Shown: positions 34,982-44,556, counted from the stretch's first letter. The stretch: DNA of 64,000 nucleotides from Shewanella japonica (GCF_002075795.1 NZ_CP020472.1:2029001-2093000); one strand, 5' to 3'. The notes: generated by a model from the sequence alone, not told the origin. Numbers and translations are program-made.

Positions 34982-36346
34982 ATGTTTATTGGGTTTGATT
35001 ATGGCAGTGCAAACTGTTCTGTTGGCGTAGAAAAAAATGGTGAAGTGAGTTTAATTCCAATAAATGGTGATAGTCATTTTTTATCCTCTACTTTATATGC
35101 AATGGACAGAGAGTTGATTGCTGAAGCGGTATATCAACGCATTGCACCAGAACTTCAGCCAGAATTTGCTCAGTTACGTTCATCTCAATTAAGCCGTGCA
35201 CGCCAAGTTCGCCATGAATTAGATATTTACCCTGACGAACAAGTGGTTTTTGTTGGACCTGAAGCGATTGACGCATACCTAGAATTACCTGATGAAGGTT
35301 TTTATGTCCGGTCGCCAAAATCATTTCTTGGCGCCAGTGGTTTACGTCCAGAACAAGTTGCTTTGTTTGAAGATATCGTGACATTGATGATGCTAGAGGT
35401 TATGTCCCGTGCAAACAAATTAATTAATGAACCGATTACGCAAGCCGTTATTGGCCGACCTGTTAACTTTCAAGGTATTGGTGGTGAGCAAAGTAATCAG
35501 CAAGCACAAACGATATTAGAAACGGCTGCAAAACGAGCTGGATTCGCCGAAGTACGTTTTTTGTTTGAGCCAATGGCAGCAGCGATGGATTATGAAGCCT
35601 CCATGGATAGCAATCAAACCGTGTTAGTTGTGGATGTGGGAGGCGGTACGACTGATTGCTCTATGGTGAAAATGGGACCAGAGCGTCAGCATAAAACCGA
35701 TCGCTCAGATGATGTTCTTGGTCACAGTGGTCAGCGTGTTGGCGGTAATGATTTAGATATTGCCGTTGCCATGAACTGTTTTATGCCGCATCTTGGTTTA
35801 GGCTCGAAACTAAAAAATAACTTAACAGTGCCTCGCCAACCATTTTGGAATGGGGTTGCTGTGAATGACATTAGTGCGCAGCGTGAATTTAGCGCATTGT
35901 CTACTGCTAAGTTGATTGATGAACTAATCAAGGATGCACAACAGCCACAATTACTGACTCGACTAAAATCCTTAAGGTTGCACCAAATGAGTTATCAGTT
36001 TGTGCGTCAAGCTGAGCAATCAAAAATTGGGTTATCCTCAGCCTCAACGTATGCTGCAGACTTAACGTTTATAGAGCCAGAATTTGACGTCACTGTTAAT
36101 CAAAATGAGTTTGAAATCGCTGTTGAGCAACCCATTGCTAAGTTAGTCACTATTATGAAGCAAGCGGTAGATGAAGCTGGCGTGTTACCTAATGTTGTTT
36201 ATGTAACAGGCGGGACGGCAAAAAGTCCGGTGATACATCAATGCATTGCTGATCAGTTTACTGGTGCAGATATTGTTGTTGGCGATCACTTTGGCAGTGT
36301 AACCAGTGGGTTAGTGCGCTGGGCAAGCAAAGAATTTAACTCTTAA
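34982..36346 (+). CDS. yegD: Hsp70-like protein, YegD type
   Basis: The 454 residues have the actin/Hsp70 ATPase fold without a substrate-binding domain: phosphate 1 loop FIGFDYGSANCSVGV, phosphate 2 VLVVDVGGGTTDCSM, adenosine region VVYVTGGTAKSPVI. Motifs such as GRPVNFQGIGGEQSNQQAQ are characteristic of YegD. Function is not settled; co-chaperone or stress roles are proposed. creA follows after 14 bases and may be cotranscribed. Confidence 0.9.
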   Translation: MFIGFDYGSANCSVGVEKNGEVSLIPINGDSHFLSSTLYAMDRELIAEAVYQRIAPELQPEFAQLRSSQLSRARQVRHELDIYPDEQVVFVGPEAIDAYLELPDEGFYVRSPKSFLGASGLRPEQVALFEDIVTLMMLEVMSRANKLINEPITQAVIGRPVNFQGIGGEQSNQQAQTILETAAKRAGFAEVRFLFEPMAAAMDYEASMDSNQTVLVVDVGGGTTDCSMVKMGPERQHKTDRSDDVLGHSGQRVGGNDLDIAVAMNCFMPHLGLGSKLKNNLTVPRQPFWNGVAVNDISAQREFSALSTAKLIDELIKDAQQPQLLTRLKSLRLHQMSYQFVRQAEQSKIGLSSASTYAADLTFIEPEFDVTVNQNEFEIAVEQPIAKLVTIMKQAVDEAGVLPNVVYVTGGTAKSPVIHQCIADQFTGADIVVGDHFGSVTSGLVRWASKEFNS

Positions 36347-36360
36347 GGAAAAGTCGCTTT

Positions 36361-36861
36361 ATGTTTTCTCAATCAAGCTTATTTTTAAACAAAAAACTAT
36401 CGTCAGCCTTACTGATTGTTGCAACAATTTTCCTCACAATGAGCTGTAGTGATGATGTGGGTAAAGTCAGTTTAGGGGTGTTTACCACTAAAGATATTAA
36501 GCTCAATATGATGGTTGATCCCATTGTGACAGGGGTGACTTGTCATGTGGCAAGTATTGAAGCTGATTTAAGCTTTTCAGACCCATCAGATTCAGCTATT
36601 TCATGCCGCCAAACGGGTGAAATTACACCGGAAATGATTGCTGCAATTGATATGTCTGCATCGGGCGAAATTGTGTTCAAAAAATCAAAAAGTATCTTTT
36701 TTAAGACGATGAAAATACGTCGCATCTTTGATAAAGAAAACCAAACACTAATGTATGTTTCTTATTCTACAAAAGAAACCTCAGGAAGCTATAAGCACAG
36801 CCTGTCGACAGTGCCTTTATGGGGAACTAAAGCTTACAGCCAGGTGCAAGCTACAAACTAG
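36361..36861 (+). CDS. creA: CreA family protein
   Basis: The 166 residues have a hydrophobic N-terminus (LIVATIFLTMSCSDD). The CreA domain contains VGKVSLGVFTTKDIKLNMM, DPIVTGVTCHVASIEADLSF, SDSAISCRQTG and KTMKIRRIFDKENQTLMYV. CreA is a periplasmic protein of unknown activity. The cysteine in MSCSDD could be lipidated, though the lipobox is not ideal (T at -3). AAGGAAAAG precedes the ATG. Confidence 0.92.
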   Translation: MFSQSSLFLNKKLSSALLIVATIFLTMSCSDDVGKVSLGVFTTKDIKLNMMVDPIVTGVTCHVASIEADLSFSDPSDSAISCRQTGEITPEMIAAIDMSASGEIVFKKSKSIFFKTMKIRRIFDKENQTLMYVSYSTKETSGSYKHSLSTVPLWGTKAYSQVQATN

Positions 36862-36923
36862 TATTTATGGTGTATTAAAGACTTAGATATAGTAACAAAA
36901 ACAACAATAGCTAAGGTGACTAC

Positions 36924-37406
36924 ATGGATTGTCCTTTTTGTCAGAATGAATTAAATGATGGCGCGCTTAAATGTGGTCATTGTCTTGAATATTTATCTAA
37001 CCATGTGTGCCCTGATTGCCATGGCACATTACCGTTAGAGGCTAAAGTCTGTATGCATTGTCATTATCGCTTCAGCCAAATAAGTATTGATGTCACCCAG
37101 TTGTCTATGTCATTTAATTCAGAAGTGTTGGCATCATTGTTATTCAGATTTCGGTTTTTACCCCAAGAAATTGTCACTGATGAAGATAAGATTACGATTA
37201 ATACACCAGGCATTTTTAGGCTATGGAATAACACTGATGAAGTGCCATGGAATAAGATTGCGGGCTTTAATTATCGTAGCGGCATTATTTGGGACAAAGT
37301 CGAAATTGAAACCCGAGGTCAAAAGCCCAGCACTATTCTTGGATTATCGAAAGATAACAGCGAACAACTGCGTAAAGTGCTGCAATCAATCGTGAATGCG
37401 AATTAG
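36924..37406 (+). CDS. Zinc-ribbon protein
   Basis: The 160 residues start with three CxxC-type pairs (CPFCQN, CGHCLE, CPDC) and a fourth in CMHCHY, a double zinc ribbon in the first 50 residues. The remaining 110 residues look like a small beta-rich domain, possibly PH-like (DEDKITINTPGIFRLWNNTD, WNKIAGFNYRSGIIWDKVEIE). CTAAGGTGACTAC precedes the ATG. I do not recognise a named family; the double ribbon suggests protein or nucleic-acid contact. Confidence 0.7.
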   Translation: MDCPFCQNELNDGALKCGHCLEYLSNHVCPDCHGTLPLEAKVCMHCHYRFSQISIDVTQLSMSFNSEVLASLLFRFRFLPQEIVTDEDKITINTPGIFRLWNNTDEVPWNKIAGFNYRSGIIWDKVEIETRGQKPSTILGLSKDNSEQLRKVLQSIVNAN

Positions 37407-37855
37407 TATTAATTTTTTGGGTTTTTATTTCGGGATAAAGTGAGATCCACATCGGTTTTAAGAAAACGTTATGTGTCCATTGAGTGAAATTTAATACACC
37501 AGATATTGGTTCAGCACTCAATTATGCCCTGAAAACTTATAAGGGTTCAGTGGTTAATGACGCTGGGCGATAAAGATCGTATTTTATATAGTTCAGGTAC
37601 GGAAGTCTTAAATTAAATTGTTTCTCAAGTTGAACTAGACATAATGGCCAATGTCGGCATTTACCAATGTTAGAAAACCACAATATACAGTTAACTCATT
37701 TATAGGATTTGTATAAAATCAATAAATACAATGATAAAGGGAGAATAATGTCGGCCCTTATATTAAGTTATGATTGGTTATGCCTGATATTAAAGTAGCG
37801 ATAATGGCTTAATCAATCACACCTATTAAGCCTGTTATTATCTAATTTTAAATGC
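37407..37855. other. 449-base intergenic region
   Basis: AT-rich stretch between the zinc-ribbon gene (plus) and the racemase-like gene (minus). I see no convincing ORF, tRNA, terminator or repeat. Short T runs and a frame at 37333-37521 on the minus strand are not supported by a binding site or family features. Confidence 0.5.
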
Positions 37856-38920
37856 CTAAGTGGTGCTGAAAACCTTATGGACATAACGTGATGACATACA
37901 GGATAAAAGAGCACTGTAGTCCAGTGTAAATTTAACAATTTGCCCGACTAGTAGCGGTTCACCGGTTGTTTCGATGATCAAATGATCACTTGTTGATGAC
38001 ATTATTTGCATTCCTGTTGGGGGGCTAAGCCCTGTGACACAAACATCTTGGCGTCCTAATGCAAGAATGGCTTGAGAGACAGTGCCTCTATCACAAATAA
38101 TATCCTTTTCTCCAAAAGCATTTAATCCTCTTGAACCCCATGGTAAAGATGGTTTTATTTTGGACTCAATGACTTCAGCGCTTAACGTTACTGCATTATC
38201 ATGTAGCCCAATAATTTTCTCATTCATTAACGATTCAAAGCCTAAAAATATGGCTTCTCCGATCCGAAGGTTATTTACTCGCGTTAAATTTGTACTCGTA
38301 AGCGCCCAATTAATTGAAGCCGTATTTCCTCCTGAAATAATGTCGAGATGAATACCAAACTGAGCTTCTATCTCGTTGGCTAAGTCTGATAATAGGCTCA
38401 TTTTTATATCGTCAGGTGCGATACCATATCGACAGGCTAGATTTGCACCGATCCCCCTTATTGTTATATTGGGTAAAGAAATTATTTTACGGATAAAGCC
38501 AACTATGCGCTCAGGCATGACACCTTCTCTTAAATCGCCTAGTTCAACCATAATAATGATCCCATGGTTGATATTTGATTGTTTTGCCGCGCGGGAAAGA
38601 CTCTGTATAACAATAATTTCAGTATTTAAGCTAATTTCACAGCACCTAACTACAGTTGCGACCTGGCTGAGCATTGGAGTCCGCATCAACATCTTTGAAG
38701 TAGTAATACCTGCATTAGTCATTCTTTGGATGTTTTCGATTCTTGAATCTGCAAACATCTTTGCACCTGCAGTGACAAGCACTTTAGCTATGATGGGATG
38801 ACCTAAAAAAACTTTGGTTACAGGAGTTACTGATATGTTTTTTAACGAAAGTTTACCTATTAGGAACTGTGCATTTTGCTGAATTTTAGTGCAATCTACG
38901 TCTAACCTAGGATACTTCAT
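37856..38920 (-). CDS. Alanine/ornithine-racemase-like PLP enzyme
   Basis: PLP-dependent fold III (alanine racemase N-terminal barrel) protein of 354 residues. The lysine for PLP is in VTPVTKVFLGHP near residue 36. Other features are MFADSRIENIQRMTNAG, IIIMVELGDLREGVMPERI, GIGANLACRYGIAPDD, DIISGGNTASINWAL and RIGEAIFLG. These favour the ornithine racemase/YhfX-like group over biosynthetic Alr. The start overlaps the stop of the DUF1611 gene (ATGA), so the two are translationally coupled. Substrate unknown; an amino acid racemisation linked to the DUF1611 acyl-transfer type reaction is inferred. Confidence 0.82.
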   Translation of the reverse strand: MKYPRLDVDCTKIQQNAQFLIGKLSLKNISVTPVTKVFLGHPIIAKVLVTAGAKMFADSRIENIQRMTNAGITTSKMLMRTPMLSQVATVVRCCEISLNTEIIVIQSLSRAAKQSNINHGIIIMVELGDLREGVMPERIVGFIRKIISLPNITIRGIGANLACRYGIAPDDIKMSLLSDLANEIEAQFGIHLDIISGGNTASINWALTSTNLTRVNNLRIGEAIFLGFESLMNEKIIGLHDNAVTLSAEVIESKIKPSLPWGSRGLNAFGEKDIICDRGTVSQAILALGRQDVCVTGLSPPTGMQIMSSTSDHLIIETTGEPLLVGQIVKFTLDYSALLSCMSSRYVHKVFSTT

Positions 38921-40122
38921 CCCTGCTCAACAAATTTGTTTTCGATTAATGGATATTTTGACAATACTATTTGTAATAGATGCTCTATTGGTTGCGATAA
39001 GGGATCGGTAACGGGTATGCCAAATTGAGTTGAATAACCGCTTATTGCGGTGAGCACCTCATCTGTAGACATCTGTTCGTGGTTGAGTGTTAACCCAATA
39101 ACTGATGTATTTGCAAAGGTCTCAATTAAATGAATTTCTGATGCAAGGGAAGGCATTGACATATTAGGAAAGTCGCTACGAAATGTGCGTTTGGGGGCAT
39201 GTTGCAAAATAACCGCCGTCGGACAGCTGCCACGTAGAATGAAAGAGCTAGTAGAAAAAGCAGGGTGACTCAATGCGCCTTGTCCTTCAATTATAATAAT
39301 ATCTGGGCTTTCGATTTCATAGGCTTTGAAAATTACAGATTCCAGTTCACCCGCACAAAACTGGGAAGGAACTGCATCGAGGGCAACAGAGTAGGGCGCT
39401 CCTTGCATTATGCCTGTTTGTCCTGTAGCTACCATTACAACATTAAGGCCTTGTTTACTCAATTCATTTGCCAACAATGTTGCTGTGGTTCGTTTTCCTA
39501 ATGCGCAATCAGTCCCCATTATTGCAATTCTTGGGCAATTAACATTGTGGATTTTGCCACTAAATGTTTGTAGCTCCTCTTTTCTCTTGGGCTTTCGAAT
39601 ATCTAATATCTGGACATTATGCTGAATGCTGGCTTGTAAAAATATTGGGTCGTCAGTTAAGAACTCATGTAACCCATTGACGATATTCATTTTTAGTGAG
39701 ATGGCAGATAGGATGACGTTTTTGTCTAAATCTGATAAAAAACCGCTGGAGGGAGCAATTCCAAATATGAAAAAATCGGGTATGACCTTTGTAAGGATGA
39801 TAGCTTCTTCAATATTAGCGACGATAGGAATGTTATTTTCTTTTTGATCAAGTACTTGACCAGAATCTAAGCCAGCAAGTTCACTGTCAATAACTGATAA
39901 TATGCGGTACTTTTGAGAATGCCTGATCAATCCGTTAGCTGTCTTACCATCAATTTTTCCAAAATTACCTTCACAATATACCATCGCTGTTTGTTGAGGC
40001 AATTTGCCTTTATGATCAGGGGAAACGCAAGCTTCAGAGTGTGTTATGTTGAAATTATTATCAGTCTTCTTATCACTAACTAGGTTAGTAGTTTCTGTCA
40101 ATACGGAGTGTAAAATTGGCAT
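38917..40122 (-). CDS. DUF1611 (DgcN-like) protein
   Basis: The 401 residues have an N-terminal Rossmann-like domain (about 45-175, VYCEGNFGKIDGKTANGLIR, IANIEEAIILTKVIPDFFIF) and a P-loop-type C-terminal domain. The latter has IMGTDCALGKRTTATLLANE, VATGQTGIMQG, IIIIEGQGALSHPAF and VILQHAPKR. This is the DUF1611 family; its member DgcN has been reported in marine bacteria as a D-glutamate N-acetyltransferase partnered with the dehydratase-like DgcA. Here the partner is instead a racemase-like enzyme. About 40 residues at the N-terminus precede the family. The leader has hairpins that cover the ribosome binding site. Confidence 0.83.
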   Translation of the reverse strand: MPILHSVLTETTNLVSDKKTDNNFNITHSEACVSPDHKGKLPQQTAMVYCEGNFGKIDGKTANGLIRHSQKYRILSVIDSELAGLDSGQVLDQKENNIPIVANIEEAIILTKVIPDFFIFGIAPSSGFLSDLDKNVILSAISLKMNIVNGLHEFLTDDPIFLQASIQHNVQILDIRKPKRKEELQTFSGKIHNVNCPRIAIMGTDCALGKRTTATLLANELSKQGLNVVMVATGQTGIMQGAPYSVALDAVPSQFCAGELESVIFKAYEIESPDIIIIEGQGALSHPAFSTSSFILRGSCPTAVILQHAPKRTFRSDFPNMSMPSLASEIHLIETFANTSVIGLTLNHEQMSTDEVLTAISGYSTQFGIPVTDPLSQPIEHLLQIVLSKYPLIENKFVEQG

Positions 40123-40214
40123 AGTTAAGCCTTGTGTAAGGCTTAGGAGGGCGACTAAGGAATGCCGAGATGTTAGGTCGGAAAGGAAAAGAAGTCCCTA
40201 CTAAGCGGTAGGGA
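40123..40214 (-). promoter_or_regulatory. Structured leader of the DUF1611-racemase unit
   Basis: On the minus strand, AAGCCTT-ACAC-AAGGCTT (40144-40127) forms a hairpin whose 3' arm holds the AAGG ribosome binding site, seven bases from the ATG at 40122. A second hairpin CTTAG...CTAAG (40159-40142) shares bases 40142-40144 with it, so the two exclude each other. Further upstream, TCCCTA...TAGGGA (40214-40195) and CCGA...TCGG (40181-40165) can also pair. TTATAAT near 40245 could be a -10 on the minus strand. It matches no riboswitch class I know. Confidence 0.45.
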
Positions 40215-40360
40215 GAAACAACACAATAGCACATTTATTAGATTATAAGTGGATAATTCATTCGCCATGATAAAGCTTGAGTATGTATAAATTACGATTG
40301 GCTCAAAGTGAGTGTTTCCATTTTAAGTTGTTGATGTTAAATAGTACAAGCAAGGACAAT

Positions 40361-40392
40361 AAAAAGGCTAAACACATGTGTTTGGCCTTTTT
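40361..40392 (-). terminator. Terminator downstream of metC
   Basis: AAAAAGGC (40361-40368) pairs with GCCTTTTT (40385-40392), with an inner palindrome AAACACATGTGTTT. The T tract is on either strand, and it ends metC (minus). Confidence 0.85.
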
Positions 40393-40421
40393 ATTTCTAT
40401 TCACCTGATCGTTAATTGAGC

Positions 40422-41618
40422 CTAACGGTTAGACTCAACATCAGCATAACGCTCGAATGCAGCAGTTAAATCTGCAATCAAATCATCAGGATCTTCTAAA
40501 CCGATGTGAAGTCTAATCAGCGGTTTGCTGCTATCCCATTGAGTGGCGGTTCTCAGTTTATTAATACCAAAAACACCAAGGATGAGGCTTTCATAACCCC
40601 CCCATGAAAAGCCCATTTTAAAGTGGCGCATATTTTCTACAAATGCAGTGACCGAAGCTAAGTTACCTTGTTTTAATACGAACGAGAATAAACCGTTACC
40701 ACCACTAAAATCACGTTCAAAAAATTCATGGCCAGGACAAGTATCAAAGGCTGGATGACGGAGATGATCCACTTCTGGACGGCTTGCTAACCAATTAGCG
40801 ACTATACGTGCATTTTTATCATGTTGAGCCATGCGTACGCCCAAAGTACGTAATCCTCGAGCAGCCATATAAACATCATCTGGCGAGGTGGTTTGTCCCA
40901 TCAAATAGCTATTTTCACGCAATTGTTCCCAATGTGCTTCATTAGCTGTCGCTGTTCCCATCATGACATCAGAGTGGCCAACAATGTACTTGGTTGCAGC
41001 TTGGATTGAAATATCGACGCCCATCTCAAATGGACGTGAGTTGATTGGCGATGCCCAAGTATTATCAAGCATTACCACAATATCATGTTCATGGGCTATA
41101 CGACTTAATGTCGGTACATCTTGAATCTCCATAGTGATAGATCCTGGAGATTCTAAGAACAAAACTTTGGTATTAGGCTGAATAAGTTCTTTGATGCCTT
41201 CGCCAATTAATGGATCGTAGTAGGTGGTCTCAATTCCAAAGCCTGCCAGTAACTTATTACACAAGTCTCGTGTTGGCTCATAAGCACTGTCGACCATAAG
41301 TAAGTGATCGCCACTTTTTAGAAATGATAATAAAGCACCACTAATAGCGCCTGAACCAGAAGGGTATAATGCAGTGCCGACACCGCCTTCAAGCTCACTT
41401 ATTGCTTGCTGGAATGAGAAGTGAGTCGGTGTTCCACGTCTACCATAAAACATTTCACCATTAGTTTTGTTTTTTATCGCAAAACGCATGTCATCCATCG
41501 TGTCAAAAACGACAGTAGATGCACGAAATACGGGCGGATTAATAATGCCCTTTGTGAACTTTTTGTCTCGGCCAACACTGACAATTTGAGTGGCTAATTT
41601 ATCTTGCTGGTGACTCAT
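40422..41618 (-). CDS. metC: Cystathionine beta-lyase
   Basis: PLP enzyme splitting cystathionine to homocysteine, pyruvate and ammonia. The 398 residues contain GIINPPVFRASTVVFDTM, MFYGRRGTPTHFSFQQAI, ALYPSGSGAISGALLSFL, a VMLDNTWASPI turn and the PLP lysine in QAATKYIVGHSDVMMG. FSWGGYESLI and the closing RLHIGLEDPDDLIADLTAAF are typical of MetC. Single gene with a terminator; a MET-box upstream was not identified. Confidence 0.95.
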   Translation of the reverse strand: MSHQQDKLATQIVSVGRDKKFTKGIINPPVFRASTVVFDTMDDMRFAIKNKTNGEMFYGRRGTPTHFSFQQAISELEGGVGTALYPSGSGAISGALLSFLKSGDHLLMVDSAYEPTRDLCNKLLAGFGIETTYYDPLIGEGIKELIQPNTKVLFLESPGSITMEIQDVPTLSRIAHEHDIVVMLDNTWASPINSRPFEMGVDISIQAATKYIVGHSDVMMGTATANEAHWEQLRENSYLMGQTTSPDDVYMAARGLRTLGVRMAQHDKNARIVANWLASRPEVDHLRHPAFDTCPGHEFFERDFSGGNGLFSFVLKQGNLASVTAFVENMRHFKMGFSWGGYESLILGVFGINKLRTATQWDSSKPLIRLHIGLEDPDDLIADLTAAFERYADVESNR

Positions 41619-41698
41619 AAATGCATTCCCAATCTTTACAAGGTGATAGGCGTATTTGCTATTTTAGCCATCCTAACATCTATACGGCTAAAATAAAG

Positions 41699-43864
41699 TT
41701 ATTTTACTTCAGTTACAGGGAAGGTGAGCGTGAAAGTAACTCCCGTTCCATCTGCAAGGTTATCAGCTTTTATTGTCCCTTTATGGAACTCAGTAATTAG
41801 TCTGCCAATGTATAGGCCTAATCCTAAGTGTGGCTTACTTTGCACCCCTTGAGGACGGATCGATACCATTGATTCGAAAATTTGCTCACTCATGTTGACT
41901 GGCAGTAACGGTCCTTTATTGGTGACTTTTAAGGTAGCGATTTTGCCAGATAAGGTTAACGATACTTGTATGGGATCTTGAGTACTAAACTCAATAGCAT
42001 TATTAATTAATTTATCCATCAATTGCGCTATGTACTCGGGCACGCCATTCATCATCATTTGGTTTGTCGCAATGCCGATTGCAAATTCGTTGTCTGGATA
42101 AGTATATTGATAGCCTTGCATACAACCACTGACAACCTGTTGCAGCGGAAATTCACTGCGCTCGGCGTGGGACAAACTTGCTTCTAGCCGCGTGGCTTCG
42201 CTTAAGTTATTTAAGATTAAATGTAGGCGGCTAACGCCTTCTTGAGCACGATTAACGTATTTTTCACTTGCTGGTTCAAGTGGCTGCAAGCTTAAATGCT
42301 CAAGTGAAGATCGAACAACAGCAACAGGAGTTCTAAGCTCATGAGATAAGCGAGATGACATGTTTTCAAGGTAGTGAGTATATTGGCCTAATCGTCCGAC
42401 AATATTGGCAAAACTTCGTGATAAATCCCCAATCTCATCACGGGTTTTAGAAGGCACAATTTGCTGTCTAACTCTGCCTTGGCTATCGATGGCTTGCTCT
42501 GACTGATCTCGTAACTTACGTATGCGGCTAGAAATACTTGAGGCGAAAATAAATAAGGCAAGTGTACCCATGCTCATAATCGTTAAGATGACATTAAATA
42601 GCTTTTCTAATGCACGGTTACGCAATGTACGAATGCCATGCGTGGTTTCTTCAGCAATGACAGCACCCATCACTTTATCATCAATCCAAATAGGGCTCGC
42701 AGCAGCCAATACCACCGCTTTATTGTCAGGCGTTAAACGCCAAGTTGAGCCTCGTTTGCCATTTAATGCCTGTTGAATATGACTACCGCTTAGTTCGGTA
42801 GAGTCTTGCAACGAGTCGACAAAGTCCTGTGGCGGCTTGGTAAGGATTTTATAATAAAGTGGTAATAAGTAATCTTTTTTAAACTGACCCCAAGCACTAC
42901 TGGTTTGAGTTTCAGCCAAACTGGATGACCAAACATTGTTATTGGCACGGATATCTCCAGATTTTGCTAACACTCTGCCATGGTTATCGACGACCCAAAT
43001 CCGAGAGCTGTTATGGCTCATCCCCTTAATGATATTTTCAATTTCTGGTGATGGCACCAGTACCGTACCAAGATGGGCGACTGAATCGATGGCTGAGGTA
43101 CCAATTATCGTATTTACTGTGCGAGTTTTAATATCATCGACATTGTATATTGCAAAACCAAGCTTGCTTCCCACCATAGATAATGGCAAGCGAAACTCGA
43201 CATTGTAACCTTCAGCAGTACTTAACCATTGACCTTGGATACGGATCTCTGGAGTAACAGGCATGGATAAAGTGGGATCTTGCGGTAGCTCAAACGCACT
43301 TAACCAACCATCTTCTGTGTTGGCAATAATATAACGACGAAATTGTCCATCTGGCGCTTGTGTGGCGATGACTAAATGATCGTTCTTGTCGACCCGTAAA
43401 CTATTTTTATTACGAAATACCACATGCTTATCATTGACTTGAAAAAAGCCATATAAATACCCAGCATATTTACCCACCATGTGAGTAAAGTGAATATCGA
43501 CAGGTTGGTTTTCATTTCGATTAAAGATCACGTGCTCATTAGAGTAGTTAATCATTCGATGTTGGTATTGCTGCCAATCGTGCAGCTTACCATCTAATTG
43601 GATTGGACCAGAAAGCGGGTAGGCGTATAAGTCACGACCTTTTTCAACCTGACTTAAAAAGCTGGCTTGATGATTAAACAGTTTTGGCCGTTCATGTAAA
43701 GCGGTGGCTAAAGCTTGAGTTGTACCTTCAAGGGTTTTTTCCTGACCGTGACGTAAGTACTTTTCCATTTCCCATACATACTCGTACCCAAGCCAAGGTA
43801 AGCACAGCAAAAATAGCGATAAAATGACAACTTTGGCCCTTAGTCCAATGGGAATATTAAACAT
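41699..43864 (-). CDS. pdsS: Proteobacterial dedicated sortase system histidine kinase PdsS
   Basis: Membrane sensor kinase of 721 residues. An N-terminal helix (VVILSLFLLCLPWLGYEYVW) precedes a periplasmic domain of about 400 residues with CBM9-like content (IQLDGKLHDWQQYQHRMI). A second helix near 434 (LFNVILTIMSMGTLALFIFAS) is followed by HAMP, a DHp domain with HELRTPVAVVRSSLEHL and an ATPase domain with N-box MDKLINNAIEFST and G-box PHLGLGLYIGRLITE. The stop of pdsR overlaps its start by one base (TAATG). It is part of the sortase cassette and presumably senses envelope conditions. Confidence 0.93.
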   Translation of the reverse strand: MFNIPIGLRAKVVILSLFLLCLPWLGYEYVWEMEKYLRHGQEKTLEGTTQALATALHERPKLFNHQASFLSQVEKGRDLYAYPLSGPIQLDGKLHDWQQYQHRMINYSNEHVIFNRNENQPVDIHFTHMVGKYAGYLYGFFQVNDKHVVFRNKNSLRVDKNDHLVIATQAPDGQFRRYIIANTEDGWLSAFELPQDPTLSMPVTPEIRIQGQWLSTAEGYNVEFRLPLSMVGSKLGFAIYNVDDIKTRTVNTIIGTSAIDSVAHLGTVLVPSPEIENIIKGMSHNSSRIWVVDNHGRVLAKSGDIRANNNVWSSSLAETQTSSAWGQFKKDYLLPLYYKILTKPPQDFVDSLQDSTELSGSHIQQALNGKRGSTWRLTPDNKAVVLAAASPIWIDDKVMGAVIAEETTHGIRTLRNRALEKLFNVILTIMSMGTLALFIFASSISSRIRKLRDQSEQAIDSQGRVRQQIVPSKTRDEIGDLSRSFANIVGRLGQYTHYLENMSSRLSHELRTPVAVVRSSLEHLSLQPLEPASEKYVNRAQEGVSRLHLILNNLSEATRLEASLSHAERSEFPLQQVVSGCMQGYQYTYPDNEFAIGIATNQMMMNGVPEYIAQLMDKLINNAIEFSTQDPIQVSLTLSGKIATLKVTNKGPLLPVNMSEQIFESMVSIRPQGVQSKPHLGLGLYIGRLITEFHKGTIKADNLADGTGVTFTLTFPVTEVK

Positions 43865-44556
43865 TAATTGACACTGTCCCAGCGATAGCCCATTCCGTAA
43901 ACCGTATCAATACAATCAAAGTTTTTGTCGGCACTAATAAATTTTTTACGGATCCGTTTAACGTGAGAGGTAATTGTACTGTCATCTACAAATATCTTAG
44001 CTTCTTGCATTAAATCTTGGCGACTTCTGACATGACCAGGGTGTTTCGCCATGGCGTGTACCATCCAAAATTCAGTCACCGTGAGCTCAATCGGTTGTTG
44101 ATTCCAATACACTTGAATACGATTACCATCAATGGTTAACGCGCCGTGTTCAATTAAATTATCTTCTACGTTGGCTGCGCCGATAAGTTCTGAACGTCTA
44201 AACAATGCAGCAATACGTGCGATTAAATGCGGGAAGCTAACATCTTTTGATAAATAATCATCAGCGCCTAAACGTAAACCACAGACAGTATCAAAATCGC
44301 TGTCTCTAGCGGTTAAAAAAATGATCGGTAAACTGCTAGACATTGAACGTAGTGACTGACATAAAGTAAAGCCACCGTCGATTTCACTCTCTAGGCCAAT
44401 ATCAATGATGGCTAGATCTGGTAATCGAGCATTAAATGCCAGCATCGCAGCAGGTCGGTTGGCATATCCCTGTACGCTGTAGCCCTGTTGCTGCAATAAC
44501 TCTTTGTAGTTTTCTCTAATAGCGACTTCATCTTCAACGATGGCGATTCTTTTCAT
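43864..44556 (-). CDS. pdsR: Dedicated sortase system response regulator PdsR
   Basis: OmpR/PhoB-type response regulator of 230 residues. The receiver (RIAIVEDEVAIRENYKELLQ) has the phospho-acceptor aspartate in AIIDIGLESEIDGG near residue 53, T in FLTARDS and K in DYLSKDVSF. The winged-helix DNA-binding domain at about 135-228 is IELTVTEFWMVHAMAKHPGH, SRQDLMQEAK, STITSHVKRIRKKF. It is divergent from pdsO, and four TTGCCA repeats lie in the intervening region, which are its likely binding sites. Confidence 0.94.
   Translation of the reverse strand: MKRIAIVEDEVAIRENYKELLQQQGYSVQGYANRPAAMLAFNARLPDLAIIDIGLESEIDGGFTLCQSLRSMSSSLPIIFLTARDSDFDTVCGLRLGADDYLSKDVSFPHLIARIAALFRRSELIGAANVEDNLIEHGALTIDGNRIQVYWNQQPIELTVTEFWMVHAMAKHPGHVRSRQDLMQEAKIFVDDSTITSHVKRIRKKFISADKNFDCIDTVYGMGYRWDSVN

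Noticed and set aside
38376..38801. 141-residue plus-strand frame within the racemase-like gene
   Set aside because: Antisense shadow of a gene with clear family motifs; no independent signals.
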